Positions 28,152 through 38,545 of a stretch of 64,000 bases of DNA are shown here, in pieces. A program made the translations under genes and the position numbers. Every line of letters begins with the position of its first letter. The first letter of the stretch is position 1. A model generated the notes under the pieces. The model made no database searches. It saw only the letters and a program-made list of their open reading frames with translations, and was not told the origin of the DNA. The stretch lies in contig NZ_AP023033.1 in assembly GCF_019670125.1 (NCBI RefSeq), positions 504,501 through 568,500 on the forward strand, written 5' to 3'. This stretch comes from Agarivorans aestuarii. GTDB taxonomy: Bacteria; Pseudomonadota; Gammaproteobacteria; Enterobacterales; Celerinatantimonadaceae.

Positions 28152-29048
28152 CTAAGTCATTGCTTGATGGATTTGCTGTCTAAACCAAGTGTGAGCGGGA
28201 TCGTGATGGTTGCGATGATGCCAAATCAACGAGTAGTCAAAAGGGCTAACCTCAAAGGGCAAAGCAACCATTGCTAAAGGGCGCTGTTTTAGCAGTTGTT
28301 TGGCGATTTTTGCGGGCAAGGTAAGAATGAATCTTGTCTCACTGAGAATTTGCACCGTGGCTGGATAGGAAGAGGCGCGAAATTGAATTTGGCGCTGTAA
28401 ACCTTGCTGGCTAAGGTGGCGGTCAATATGGCTGTTTTTGTCTGCACCAGTAGTAATGATGGCGTGTGGGTAGCGGCAGTAATCGCTCATGCTGGGTTGC
28501 GTTATCGATAAATAGGGGTGTTGTTGGTGCATTAAACACACTAAGTGATCGGTGCCTAAGGTGGTAGCGTGTAGCTCGGTGCTATCCCGTGGAGGCAGTG
28601 TCATGCCTAGGTCTACTTCGCCACTGTGTAATAGCCTATTAGTGGTATGGTCCCAGTTACATAGCTCAATGTTTAGCTGAGGCGCTTGCTGGTAGATGCC
28701 ACCGAGAACTTTTGGCAGTAAGTGTTCACTTACGTAATCAGAGGTGGCAATGGTGAAGGTACGCTGGCATAAGCTAGGCTCAAAGGCTTGTTGGTGGAGC
28801 AAGTTTTCCACAGAGTCTAATAACGGTGCTACTTGGGCTTTTAGCTCAATGCCTTTGGGCGTTGCCTGTAGTTGTCCTTGCACTCGCACCAGTAAAGGAT
28901 CACCAAATACTTCGCGTAATTTAGCTAAGTGTTTACTCATGGCCGACTGGCTTAGGTGCATTTTTTCTGCAGCGCGAGTAACACTTTGTTCTTGCAGTAA
29001 ATAATACAATGCACTGAGTAAATTTAAGTTAATTTTTCCAAGTTGCAT
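28152..29048 (-). CDS. LysR family transcriptional regulator
   Basis: A 298-residue LysR-type regulator. The N-terminal winged HTH (SALYYLLQEQSVTRAAEKMH, then LSQSAMSKHLAKLREVFGDPLLVR) is clear. The remainder is a periplasmic-binding-like effector domain. The RTFTIATSDYVSEHLLPKVL start of the effector domain matches the NodD/PcpR-like group. No adjacent divergent enzyme gene is present. The neighbouring chemoreceptor gene is divergent across 317 bp and is a possible target. Confidence 0.85.
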   Translation of the reverse strand: MQLGKINLNLLSALYYLLQEQSVTRAAEKMHLSQSAMSKHLAKLREVFGDPLLVRVQGQLQATPKGIELKAQVAPLLDSVENLLHQQAFEPSLCQRTFTIATSDYVSEHLLPKVLGGIYQQAPQLNIELCNWDHTTNRLLHSGEVDLGMTLPPRDSTELHATTLGTDHLVCLMHQQHPYLSITQPSMSDYCRYPHAIITTGADKNSHIDRHLSQQGLQRQIQFRASSYPATVQILSETRFILTLPAKIAKQLLKQRPLAMVALPFEVSPFDYSLIWHHRNHHDPAHTWFRQQIHQAMT

Positions 29049-29365
29049 ATTGAGCTCATCGTTAGTCTACGTGCCTAGCTTACTCGGCTATAGCGATTCT
29101 GTATAGCAAGCCAAAACTAATTTTATTTCATAACTAGAATGTGCTTTGTGCCACGGCTTAAGCCTTGCCTATTCTGGTTTTATGAGCCAAATCACCCTTT
29201 TAATCAGTAACATATTATTAACCTCAGCATAAAGATCGAGCAGCTCTCGAAAACGTGTTTTCATAAATTTATATTATGAAAACATAATCTTTAGCAGCTA
29301 GTTGCACGGTTATTATGTAAGCGCTTACATACGGAAGTGAACTAATTAAAGAAGTGAGATTAAAG
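29049..29365. other. LysR-chemoreceptor intergenic region
   Basis: This 317-bp stretch has no supported gene. Apart from the LacI-type palindrome at 29314-29331 it is AT-rich, with a poly-TA segment near 29265-29285 that may hold a promoter. Confidence 0.5.
29314..29331. promoter_or_regulatory. LacI-family-type operator
   Basis: TATGTAAGCGCTTACATA is a perfect 18-bp palindrome centred on CG, the hallmark of LacI/GalR-family binding sites. It lies 35 bp before the chemoreceptor start codon, where a repressor would block transcription. No LacI-type gene is in the window. Confidence 0.7.
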
Positions 29366-31384
29366 ATGCTAGTACATAAAAAATTGTCCATTACCCAGTT
29401 GATTCTGGCGACATTTTCAATGCTATGTATCGTATTGCTGGTGCTCGGTTTAGTTGCATGGAAACAAATGCAACAGGCAGAAAACACAATGGGTGAAGTG
29501 ATCACTCAAGCTTTCCCTTTAATGGGACATACGAACCAGCTTGATCGTAGTTTAACCGCTGTAGAACGCGTGCTGAATAACACCATTCAAGAACGCGATG
29601 AACAAAAAGTTAATCAACTTATTGAGCAATACCATCAACGCGTGGCCGATTACCAAGCGGCAGAGCAAGTATTGGTAAATTGGTTGTCGGAAAATGGCGT
29701 AGAAAGTGAAAACTTTAGCCTTGTTCAACAGCAAAATGAATTGTTATTCGAAGATGCAGAATACCTTATTGAGTTGCATCAAGATGTTATCTCTAGTGGC
29801 ACATCCCTGTCTGAGCGTACCGCAACTTTCCAAGGCATTTCCTTACGTATTAACTTGTTGTTAGGCCAACTGTTTGATGAAGCAGATCCTAATATGCTTA
29901 AAGTATTGCTAGACGCTGTAAGTGCCGATCTCTCGGCAATGCAACTAGCAACCATTAATGTGCTCAACTCAACCGATCCTCGTGAAGTTGGTAAGGTGAT
30001 TACTAGCAATAATGAAACTAAAAGCTACGTAGAAGAAGACTTTGGTGACTTGATCGTTGAGAAAGAGCTGAAAGGCGTTCAGGGCGAGCATGAACTAGTA
30101 ACGCAAATTCCTTGGTTGCTTAACGAAGTGACCGCGTTTGGTGGCCTGTTAGGCCAATACCAACAATACCTAATTAAGCAAAACAAACTGATGAAGCTTA
30201 AAGCTTCCATTACTGATCAGCTACAAGATGTAAATAGTAATTTAAGTGCGCTTACTGCAGAGAGCCAAAGTTCCACCGAGCAACAAATCGAAGAAGCTTC
30301 TGGCAGCATTTCTACCTTGATAAACAGTGGTGCGGTGGTTATTCCTCTTACTATTTTGTTCTGCATCGCCATGGGTTTAATCATTCAGCAGTTGATTAGA
30401 ACGCCGCTTAAGCAATTGGTTAATACCCTTAAGCACTTAGCAGAGGGTGATTTGAGCCAGCGCTGTCAGTATCAAAGTGGCAACGAGTTTGGCATGTTGA
30501 GCAACCAGCTAAACCAGGTTATTGAACAGCAGCGAGACACCGTAACGGGCTTGCGTGAAAAGAGTGAAGCACTAGGGCAAGCTTCTACCGTAAACCGTCA
30601 GCACGGTAGCGACATCATGAAGCAGCTAGACGAGCAACGTAGCCAATGTATTACCGTGTCGGCCGCTATGACCGAAATGGAGCAGGCGATTCAAGATGTA
30701 GCGCGCCGGGCAGACTCAGCAGCGCAAGGTATGCGTGAAATTAGTGATAGCACTCAAGACGGCGTTCGCCTCACCGAAGAAGCTTTAGAAAACAACCAAG
30801 CACTAGCGGCTAACATTGCCAGCTCTACCGACAGAGTTAAGCATGTGAGTGAAAGCAGTAACGCTATTTTTGGCATTCTAGAAGTGATTGAAGGTATTAC
30901 TCAGCAAACCAACTTATTAGCACTTAACGCCGCCATTGAGGCAGCCCGTGCCGGTGAGCAAGGCCGAGGCTTTGCGGTAGTGGCCGATGAAGTTCGCCAG
31001 TTAGCACAGCGTACCGCCTCTTCTACCACAGAGATTCAAACTATGATTGGTGGTTTGCAGCAAGATACCGAGCTAGCCGTGAAGGAAATTGAGCAGTGTA
31101 ATAAGAGCATGGAGCTCAATGCCAGCAACGTGAATGCGATTAACCAAAAAATTGGTGATATTGCTAGCCACATTGAGCATTTATCGCTGCTTAACGAAGA
31201 GATTAGTGTGGCAACTAACCAACAGCAAACCACCAGTGTGGATGTGTCTTGCAGTATGGAAACCATATCGAGTGCAGCTCAACAAAACCTTACAGTTGTA
31301 ACAGAGCTAAACCGCTTGAGTGATGATTTGGAATCGGTTGCTAAAGAGCAGGTAGATTTAGTGCAAGGTTTTAAATTTGCCTAA
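29366..31384 (+). CDS. Methyl-accepting chemotaxis protein
   Basis: A 672-residue chemoreceptor. A first membrane helix lies near residues 13-33. A periplasmic helical sensing domain of about 285 residues follows, then a second helix near 320-345, a HAMP domain ([20 protein letters not shown]) and the cytoplasmic coiled coil. The signalling tip [20 protein letters not shown], with [14 protein letters not shown], is intact. The ATG at 29366 has GAAGTGAG upstream; an in-frame GTG four codons earlier overlaps that site. The ligand is unknown, but the LacI-type operator upstream suggests a sugar-controlled receptor. A MITE-like element sits between the gene and its terminator. Confidence 0.92.
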   Translation: MLVHKKLSITQLILATFSMLCIVLLVLGLVAWKQMQQAENTMGEVITQAFPLMGHTNQLDRSLTAVERVLNNTIQERDEQKVNQLIEQYHQRVADYQAAEQVLVNWLSENGVESENFSLVQQQNELLFEDAEYLIELHQDVISSGTSLSERTATFQGISLRINLLLGQLFDEADPNMLKVLLDAVSADLSAMQLATINVLNSTDPREVGKVITSNNETKSYVEEDFGDLIVEKELKGVQGEHELVTQIPWLLNEVTAFGGLLGQYQQYLIKQNKLMKLKASITDQLQDVNSNLSALTAESQSSTEQQIEEASGSISTLINSGAVVIPLTILFCIAMGLIIQQLIRTPLKQLVNTLKHLAEGDLSQRCQYQSGNEFGMLSNQLNQVIEQQRDTVTGLREKSEALGQASTVNRQHGSDIMKQLDEQRSQCITVSAAMTEMEQAIQDVARRADSAAQGMREISDSTQDGVRLTEEALENNQALAANIASSTDRVKHVSESSNAIFGILEVIEGITQQTNLLALNAAIEAARAGEQGRGFAVVADEVRQLAQRTASSTTEIQTMIGGLQQDTELAVKEIEQCNKSMELNASNVNAINQKIGDIASHIEHLSLLNEEISVATNQQQTTSVDVSCSMETISSAAQQNLTVVTELNRLSDDLESVAKEQVDLVQGFKFA

Positions 31385-31403
31385 GCTTCCTCGCAATAAT
31401 GAC

Positions 31404-31669
31404 TAGGGTCTGTTGATCTTTGCTGATGGTTTTTGCAGCAATTAATTAGCCATTTAGGCAAGGCAGTGAGTGTGCAGTTAAGTGGGCTTAATAATCACTC
31501 GCTAACGCTGAATAAATGGCTAAGAAATGCTGCCCGAAGGGTTCGGATAAGCGAACTTTACTCTTTGTTAAGCACTTCTTGCTTAGTCCACTATGCTTCT
31601 AAGTGCTCGCCGCGATTAAAGTCCGCTTATCTCGAACAAAATTTCAACACCAAAGATCAACAGACCCTA
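31404..31669. mobile_element. MITE-like element with TA target duplication
   Basis: The 266-bp stretch is bounded by perfect 19-bp terminal inverted repeats: TAGGGTCTGTTGATCTTTG at 31404-31422 and its complement at 31651-31669. Each outer end is TA, as expected for Tc1/mariner or IS630-type insertion with TA duplication. Internally, ATAAGCGAACTTTA (from about 31547) and TAAAGTCCGCTTAT (from about 31616) form a second nearly perfect inverted pair. There is no transposase; the 94-codon open frame across it has no coding features. It is inserted between the chemoreceptor stop and the terminator at 31674. Confidence 0.8.
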
Positions 31670-31673
31670 ACAG

Positions 31674-31698
31674 AAAGCCACCCGAAGGTGGCTTTTTT
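31674..31698 (+). terminator. Terminator, chemoreceptor side
   Basis: AAAGCCACC, loop CGAA, GGTGGCTTT and a T-run read as a rho-independent terminator on the plus strand. It presumably served the chemoreceptor gene before the MITE separated them. Confidence 0.75.
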
Positions 31699-31703
31699 AT
31701 GGC

Positions 31704-33497
31704 TTATAAACCGTTAAGAATTAAATGTGCACTAAAGGCTTCGGCGTTCATAAAGCCGGTGACTCGGGCTTGTTTTAACTCTTCACCGCTTTGATCAAAC
31801 AGCAATATTGTTGGCAAACCTAACACTTCATAATGATTGAGCAGCTTAACCGCGGTGGCGTTTGTTTGAGTAACATCCGCTTGGATTAACACCATTTTAT
31901 CTAGCTTGGCAGCAACTTGCGGAGCGTGAAAAGTCTTATTCTCAAAATCCTTACAGGCGGTGCACCAGTCAGCATAAAAATCCACTAAAGCGGGTTTGCC
32001 CTGTTCGGCTGCTAGCTGCAGTTGCTGCTGCATTTCTTCTAAGTTGCTCACTTGAATAAACTCTCCCTGCTGCTGGGCTGGCGCGGGAGCAAACCAAGGT
32101 TGAGCGGCCCACAATAAGCTGATTGCCATTATTGCCAGCAGCAGTAGTTGCCTAAAGGTTTGCCAGCCACTTAATAAGGCTAAACGGTTTTGGTGGTAGT
32201 AATAGCCACTCGCGCCAATCACTAAGGCAGCCCACAGGATGCGTATAGCTTCACTAGATAAAAAGCGTTCTAGCATTAAAATCGCAACCGCAAGCAGCAT
32301 TACCCCAAAGAAAGTTTTTACGTGATTCATCCACGCGCCAGCTTTTGGCAGTAAACGCCCACTGCTCGCGCCTAGTAGCAATAGTGGTAAGCCCATTCCT
32401 AAGCTCAAGCTGTATAGGGTAATAGCGCCTAAGGCGAGGTCGCCACTTTGCGCTACGTAAATAAGTACTCCAGAGAGTGGGGCGGCGGTGCAAGGCGAGG
32501 CGACTAGGCCAGATATCATGCCCATAATGGCAGCACCAGATAAAGAACCTGCTTGCTGTTGGTTACTTAAGTCATTCAACTTTTGCTGCAAGCTGTTGGG
32601 CAGTTGCAGATTAAATAAGCCAAACATCGATAGCGCTAGCACCACAAATAACACAGCTAAGCCGCCTAATATAACCGGGTGTTGCAGTGCCGCTTGAAAC
32701 TGTAGACCCGCGCTGGCCACCACTAAGCCTAGGGCGGTGAAGGTAGCCGCCATACCTTGCACGTAGGCCATCGATAAACTAAAAGCGCGCTTAGTGCTTA
32801 GCTGTTTACCTGCACCGGCAATAATGCCGGTAAGAATGGGATACATGGGAAATACACAAGGCGTAAAAGCGAGGCCAATGCCTAATACAAAAAACAGCAA
32901 TACATTTAGCCAAATATTGTTGTTGGTGAGGCGATCGGCCAGCACCCATTGTTGGCTAATGGGTACCGAGCCTTCGTTGTTTGCAATTGGTGCAGCTGGT
33001 GTTGTGCTGGGCGCTTGTGTTGCAGCATTAGCAGCTGAAGATTGTGAAAGAAAAGCTTGCTTGGTTTCTGGCGGGTAACATAAGCCGGCTTCGGCACAGC
33101 CTTGATAAGTGACCTGAATATTATTGGCTTGATTTAGCTGGTTAAGCGGTACAGAGAAAGAGACATCTTGCGGGTAAATAAACACTTCACCAAAGTAAGC
33201 ATCGTTATATAGCTTGCCTTGTGGCAGTAGCTTGCTTAAATCAATCGATTGGCCGTCAGCCACAACTTTAAACTGAGCTTGGTAAAGATAGTATTGCTCG
33301 GCAACTTGCCAACTAAGGTGCAGGGCACCGTCTTGCTCAATAAAGTTGAAGGCAAAAGCGCTATCTACAGGTAAGAATTCATTCGCATTAGAACTAGGAG
33401 AGGCCTTTAGGCCGGGCAGTTGGTCGAGTAGGTTGTCGGCAATACTCGGTAAGCTCAAACAGAGCAAAAATACTATTGTAAAGAATCGTTTAGCCAT
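31704..33497 (-). CDS. dsbD: Thiol:disulfide interchange protein DsbD
   Basis: DsbD passes electrons from cytoplasmic thioredoxin across the inner membrane to periplasmic DsbC, DsbG and CcmG. The 597-residue protein has a signal peptide (cleavage near SIA-DN) and a periplasmic N-terminal domain with the redox pair Cys in QGCAEAGLCYPP. An eight-helix membrane domain carries one Cys in FTPCVFPMYPI and one in ASPCTAAPLSG. The C-terminal thioredoxin domain has DWCTACKDF. All three Cys pairs are present. It overlaps the 3' end of cutA by 25 bp, the order seen in many gammaproteobacteria. Confidence 0.96.
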   Translation of the reverse strand: MAKRFFTIVFLLCLSLPSIADNLLDQLPGLKASPSSNANEFLPVDSAFAFNFIEQDGALHLSWQVAEQYYLYQAQFKVVADGQSIDLSKLLPQGKLYNDAYFGEVFIYPQDVSFSVPLNQLNQANNIQVTYQGCAEAGLCYPPETKQAFLSQSSAANAATQAPSTTPAAPIANNEGSVPISQQWVLADRLTNNNIWLNVLLFFVLGIGLAFTPCVFPMYPILTGIIAGAGKQLSTKRAFSLSMAYVQGMAATFTALGLVVASAGLQFQAALQHPVILGGLAVLFVVLALSMFGLFNLQLPNSLQQKLNDLSNQQQAGSLSGAAIMGMISGLVASPCTAAPLSGVLIYVAQSGDLALGAITLYSLSLGMGLPLLLLGASSGRLLPKAGAWMNHVKTFFGVMLLAVAILMLERFLSSEAIRILWAALVIGASGYYYHQNRLALLSGWQTFRQLLLLAIMAISLLWAAQPWFAPAPAQQQGEFIQVSNLEEMQQQLQLAAEQGKPALVDFYADWCTACKDFENKTFHAPQVAAKLDKMVLIQADVTQTNATAVKLLNHYEVLGLPTILLFDQSGEELKQARVTGFMNAEAFSAHLILNGL

Positions 33498-33793
33498 TTC
33501 AGGTAGTCACTCGCTCCTTGTTCAATGGGTAGCGCAATAAATTCTGGGCAATCATAGGGATGATGCTGTTTAAAATAACACTGTAAGGAATGTAAGCAGC
33601 GTAAATTGGTTTTAATTTGCAGCTGTACCTCACTACTGGATTCAATATTGTCTTGCCAGCGATAAATAGACCTGACTTGCGGCAAAATATTAACACAAGC
33701 CGCCAATTTTTTTTCTACAAGCTGCTGCGCAAAGTGCTGAGCAGCATCTACATTATCAAAAGTGGTGAGAACTAAATAGCAAGCGGTTTCCAT
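33473..33793 (-). CDS. cutA: CutA divalent-cation tolerance protein
   Basis: A 106-residue protein of the CutA1 family, a trimeric ferredoxin-like fold linked to copper tolerance. Motifs: ACVNILPQVRSIYRWQD and E-[VI]-[QM]-L-x-I-K-T, with the conserved P-E-F-I-A-L-P near the end. I chose the ATG at 33793, with AGAGG six bases upstream. An in-frame start nine codons earlier lacks such a site. It lies just upstream of dsbD and overlaps it by 25 bp, so the two are translated from one message. Confidence 0.93.
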   Translation of the reverse strand: METACYLVLTTFDNVDAAQHFAQQLVEKKLAACVNILPQVRSIYRWQDNIESSSEVQLQIKTNLRCLHSLQCYFKQHHPYDCPEFIALPIEQGASDYLKWLNDSLQ

Positions 33794-33965
33794 ATTGAGC
33801 CTCTGGTAAGCAGATGTCACTTTGAGTGTAGAAAGTAGCTATTGAAGCGCCATTAAATAAGCGAAATGTCTTGTTGTTTGCTGGTTTATTGAGCATAAGC
33901 CTTTAAATTTGCTCCAACTGCCCTCATATTTTACCCTTAAGGTGAAGCAGATTTTCAGCTTCTCC

Positions 33966-34469
33966 ATGACTTTGAGGAACTACGCCTTGTTTTTATATGT
34001 ATTTTTATTGTTTGCTGGCCTGTCTTACGCAGAAATTTATGTGTTAATTCAGGTGGGCAGCCAGATGGGCGCGTTAAGCGCTATTGCCTTAACCATTCTT
34101 ACTGCATTGGTTGGTGCATCTCTAGTTCGTAGCCAAGGATTACAAACCGCTTTTCAGGCGCGTTCGGCAATGGAGCGAGGAGAAACCCCTGCTCAACAAA
34201 TGATTGAAGGCCTAATGCTAATCATTGCAGGTGCAATGTTAGTGATGCCTGGCTTTATTACCGACTTCTTCGGTTTGCTTATTTTACTACCGCCACTACG
34301 AGCGCTATTGGCTGCTCGAGTGTTAAAGTCTCAGGCCTTAAAAATGCAGTCTATGCGTTTTCAAACACCTGGAGAGGGCAATGTGAAAGATGCCAACCCA
34401 CCTAGCGGCAAGGTTGATAATAAGCCAGGCAGCACCATTGAGGGTGAGTTCGAAAGAAAAGACGATTAA
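33966..34469 (+). CDS. fxsA: FxsA family membrane protein
   Basis: A 167-residue inner-membrane protein of the FxsA (YtzA) family. In E. coli, excess FxsA relieves exclusion of phage T7 by the F plasmid; its normal role is unclear. Hydrophobic segments lie at about residues 6-25 and 28-47 and at 75-100. The conserved GASLVRSQGLQT segment and the IEGLMLIIAGAMLVMPGFIT core identify the family. The C-terminal tail is polar. The ATG at 33966 is preferred over a TTG 19 codons upstream because it starts at the conserved first helix. The terminator follows at 34485. Confidence 0.88.
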   Translation: MTLRNYALFLYVFLLFAGLSYAEIYVLIQVGSQMGALSAIALTILTALVGASLVRSQGLQTAFQARSAMERGETPAQQMIEGLMLIIAGAMLVMPGFITDFFGLLILLPPLRALLAARVLKSQALKMQSMRFQTPGEGNVKDANPPSGKVDNKPGSTIEGEFERKDD

Positions 34470-34484
34470 TAGCAAAATTTGGAT

Positions 34485-34518
34485 AAAAAAAAGAAGGGCA
34501 ATAGCCCTTCTTTTTTTT
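34485..34518. terminator. Bidirectional terminator
   Basis: AAAAAAAAGAAGGGC, loop AATA, then GCCCTTC and eight T residues. It is shared by fxsA and the convergent small gene. Confidence 0.85.
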
Positions 34519-34541
34519 ATCGATAATTGTTGCTCAGGCAA

Positions 34542-34724
34542 TTAGTGCCTTTGTGTTACCACACGAGGATTCAAGCCTTTGCTGGTAGACAAAAACGAAT
34601 CAAACTCGTCGGAACGTAGATGCTCTTCGGCTTCTTTAACGCTACCTTGAAAAGGTAAGTAAACAGTTTTCTCTTTGCTTAGAAAACCACTTAAACGCTC
34701 AAATGCAATATAGATTTGCTGCAT
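34542..34724 (-). CDS. Small hypothetical protein, 60 residues
   Basis: Unrecognised small soluble protein (MQQIYIAFERLSGFLSKEKT start). GGAG lies nine bases before the ATG at 34724; a TTG two codons earlier is an alternative. It has no signal or membrane segment. The middle is acidic (SVKEAEEHLRSDEFDSFLS) and predicted helical. It lies between the fxsA terminator and the groES promoter, on the opposite strand. Confidence 0.5.
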   Translation of the reverse strand: MQQIYIAFERLSGFLSKEKTVYLPFQGSVKEAEEHLRSDEFDSFLSTSKGLNPRVVTQRH

Positions 34725-35055
34725 AATCAAGTGCTCCCGCTGTTACGCCAAATAAAACCAACATTTGTTATTAGTTTGTTATCTAATTGTTGGTATAACT
34801 GTCTAGTACGACCAGTCGCTGTGATCCTGCTCAAATTTTTGTCTGGGTTCAAGTGTTTTTTGTAAAATTTGTAACTGAAAATGTTTTCATTTTGATATTG
34901 GCCAAGTTTTTAAGACAAAAAACCAAAAAAAAATTGCTAGCAACCCTTGTATGCAGCGTTTACGCCCCCATCTTAAATTCAACATTAAAGCTTTGTAGCC
35001 CTTGGCTGCATTTTCATAGACAAAACACGATTGTTTTATTTAAGGAGAGATAGCA
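34725..35055. other. groES upstream region
   Basis: A 331-bp AT-rich gap. The left part holds the start region of the small minus-strand gene. The right part contains the heat-shock promoter at 34944-34973 and the groES leader ending in AAGGAGAG. No other gene was seen. Confidence 0.6.
34944..34973 (+). promoter_or_regulatory. Sigma-32 heat-shock promoter of groESL
   Basis: CCCTTGTAT at 34944-34952 and CCCCCATCT at 34965-34973 match the sigma-32 -35 (CTTGAA) and -10 (CCCCAT-T) elements, with about 14 bp between the core hexamer and the C-run. They lie 83 bp before groES. Confidence 0.8.
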
Positions 35056-35346
35056 ATGAACATCCGTCCGTTGCATGACCGCGTTATCATCAAACGTAAA
35101 GACCAAGAGAATAAATCAGCTGGTGGCATCGTGCTTACTGGTTCTGCGGCAGAAAAGTCGACTCGTGGCGAAGTACTTGCTGTAGGCAAAGGTCGCATGC
35201 TTGACAATGGTGAAATCCAAGCCTTAGACGTAAAAGTTGGTGACACTGTTGTATTCAACGAAGGCTACGGCGTTAAAACTGAAAAAGTTGACGGCGAAGA
35301 AGTGCTGATCATGTCTGAGTCAGACATTCTAGCAATTGTAGAATAA
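35056..35346 (+). CDS. groES: Co-chaperonin GroES
   Basis: GroES is the heptameric lid of the GroEL folding chamber. The 96-residue length is standard. [20 protein letters not shown] and the mobile-loop [15 protein letters not shown] are conserved, and the C-terminus has [22 protein letters not shown] lies seven bases before the ATG. It is followed by groEL 52 bp downstream in one operon, with a sigma-32 promoter upstream. Confidence 0.98.
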   Translation: MNIRPLHDRVIIKRKDQENKSAGGIVLTGSAAEKSTRGEVLAVGKGRMLDNGEIQALDVKVGDTVVFNEGYGVKTEKVDGEEVLIMSESDILAIVE

Positions 35347-35377
35347 TCTCCCTTTTTTCTGGTTAAGAAAAAGCTGA

Positions 35378-37054
<1,677 letters not shown>

Positions 37055-37057
<3 letters not shown>

Positions 37058-37110
37058 TCATCGCTCCAGCTATTCATAGAAACTCATGAAGTTTCTTAAA
37101 GCCCGTAAAG
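37055..37110. repeat. Left attachment repeat (att) of the island
   Basis: This 56-bp segment matches 58343-58398 in direct orientation at 54 of 56 positions (differences at 37068/58356 and 37103/58391). It starts at the groEL stop codon. Inside is an inverted pair AGAAACT-CATGA-AGTTTCT (37078-37096): 7-bp arms with a 5-bp spacer, as for a tyrosine-recombinase core site. The integrase gene starts 184 bp to the right. Confidence 0.9.
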
Positions 37111-37130
37111 CATTGCTTTACGGGCTTTTT
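37099..37130 (+). terminator. groEL terminator
   Basis: AAGCCCGTAAAGC, loop ATT, GCTTTACGGGCTT and T-run. The left arm lies in the att repeat and the right arm beyond it. The right-hand repeat at 58389 lacks the second arm, so only the left junction forms a terminator. Confidence 0.85.
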
Positions 37131-37184
37131 TATTCCTTTAGTTATTCAGTTAGTATCATGCTATTTCATAAAGCGTCAAAATTG

Positions 37185-37292
37185 GTGGGGTACAAAGTGG
37201 GGTACAAAGTGGGGTATCGTCTATAGTAGGACTTCAATTTATTTGCTATATTTTTGTAAATACCCCACTTTATACCCCAAAAGTACCCCACC
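37185..37292. repeat. Arm-type repeats upstream of integrase
   Basis: Three direct copies of a 12-bp unit begin at 37185 (GTGGGGTACAAA, GTGGGGTACAAA, then GTGGGGTAT). Three inverted copies of the TACCCCA core follow at 37261, 37273 and 37284, the last ending 3 bp before the integrase start. The arrangement resembles arm-type integrase or excisionase binding sites and would allow autoregulation. Confidence 0.75.
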
Positions 37293-37294
37293 TT

Positions 37295-38485
37295 ATGGCC
37301 TTAACTGCTTTAGAAATCAAGTCAATATCTTGCCCAGAAGGTAAGTCTAGCTCTAAAAAATATGATGCTAATGGATTGTTTTTGTTGGTTAAATCTAGTG
37401 GGTCTAAGCTTTGGCGCTTGCGTTACAAATTCGCTAACAAACACCAAGAAATGGCTTTGGGAAAGTACCCCAATGTCAGTTTAGTTGAAGCAAGGGGCTT
37501 AGCTAAAGATGCTCACCTAATGCTCGCTCAGGGTATTAACCCCATGGACGAAAGGCGTAAAGCGAAAAAGAAGCATAGCTCACCCGAAAAAACGTTTGAG
37601 TGGGTTGCTTTACAATGGTGGGAAAAACAAAGAGAAGCATGGTCCGAAGAGCATGCTAATAGAATAAAGCGTTGGCTAACCCGAGATGCAAAAGAGATAT
37701 GCCAATTAGCCATAGAAGAAGTTGATGCTGGGCACATCACCGAATTGATGCTTTCGATTGAAGCCTCAGGAGCTCCAAAGAAAGCTCCGACCATTTTATC
37801 TGTAGTTAATCGAGTATTCGCTCACGCTTTAGCTCATCGTTTGATTCGAAGTAATCCTGCTCAGGGGTTATCACTAAGAGATATCATCGCACCTTTACCC
37901 AAAGTCAAACATCAAGCCGCTATAACAAACGAGAATGAACTAGGTGCTCTCATCAGGGATATCGACAGCGATCGTTCTAGCGGTTATTGCACGATAGAAG
38001 CATTACGTCTGATTCCAAGGTTATTTTTAAGGCCAAAGGAAATTCGACATTTAAAGTGGTCGTATATAGATTTTGAAAACAAAATTATCCGGATCCCGGC
38101 TGAAAATATGAAGCGAGGGAGAGAGCATTTGGTGCCATTAGCCACGCAAGTGGTTGAGCAACTTAAGAGTATAAGGCTTGTCACTGGATACTCTGAATTT
38201 GTGTTTCCTAGTGAGAGGGATGGCAACAAGCCAATGAGTAAAAACGTAATGACAAATAGGCTTCGGTCTTTAGGTTACTCAGCCGATGTTATCTCTGCGC
38301 ATGGTTTTAGAAGTACAGCATCAACATTACTGCACGAGCAGGGGTGGAAACATGACGTTGTTGAAGTGCAACTTGCTCATCTAATCGGCTCGGCTACTTC
38401 CAGAGCTTATAACCGTGCATTGTATTTGAAGAAGCGAAAAAAAATGATGCAGAAATGGGCGGATTACTTAGATTCACTCAAATAA
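37295..38485 (+). CDS. int: P4-type tyrosine integrase of the island
   Basis: A 396-residue phage-type tyrosine recombinase with an N-terminal DUF4102 arm-binding domain (DANGLFLLVKSSGSKLWRLR, then MALGKYPNVSLVEARGLAKD) and a C-terminal catalytic domain. Catalytic residues are Arg in LRPKEIRHLKW (about residue 246), His-x-x-Arg in SAHGFRSTAS (about 334) and the nucleophile Tyr in SRAYNRALYL (about 372). It is full length and seems intact. No Shine-Dalgarno is visible because inverted arm repeats occupy that place. It is directed away from groEL, into the island, and is expected to recombine the two 56-bp repeats. Confidence 0.93.
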   Translation: MALTALEIKSISCPEGKSSSKKYDANGLFLLVKSSGSKLWRLRYKFANKHQEMALGKYPNVSLVEARGLAKDAHLMLAQGINPMDERRKAKKKHSSPEKTFEWVALQWWEKQREAWSEEHANRIKRWLTRDAKEICQLAIEEVDAGHITELMLSIEASGAPKKAPTILSVVNRVFAHALAHRLIRSNPAQGLSLRDIIAPLPKVKHQAAITNENELGALIRDIDSDRSSGYCTIEALRLIPRLFLRPKEIRHLKWSYIDFENKIIRIPAENMKRGREHLVPLATQVVEQLKSIRLVTGYSEFVFPSERDGNKPMSKNVMTNRLRSLGYSADVISAHGFRSTASTLLHEQGWKHDVVEVQLAHLIGSATSRAYNRALYLKKRKKMMQKWADYLDSLK

Positions 38486-38500
38486 ATCGATGTTTGGGAA

Positions 38501-38526
38501 CTAACCAGTACAATCGTACTGGTTAG
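38501..38526. terminator. Hairpin between integrase and porin
   Basis: CTAACCAGTAC, loop AATC, then the exact complement: an 11-bp perfect stem between the convergent int and kdgM-like genes. It lacks a T-run. Confidence 0.6.
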
Positions 38527-38545
38527 TAACGAGGGGAGTTGTTGC

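Noticed and set aside
31433-31717. 94-codon open frame across the MITE-like element
   Set aside because: It spans the terminal repeat and the terminator, has no ribosome site and no coding character.
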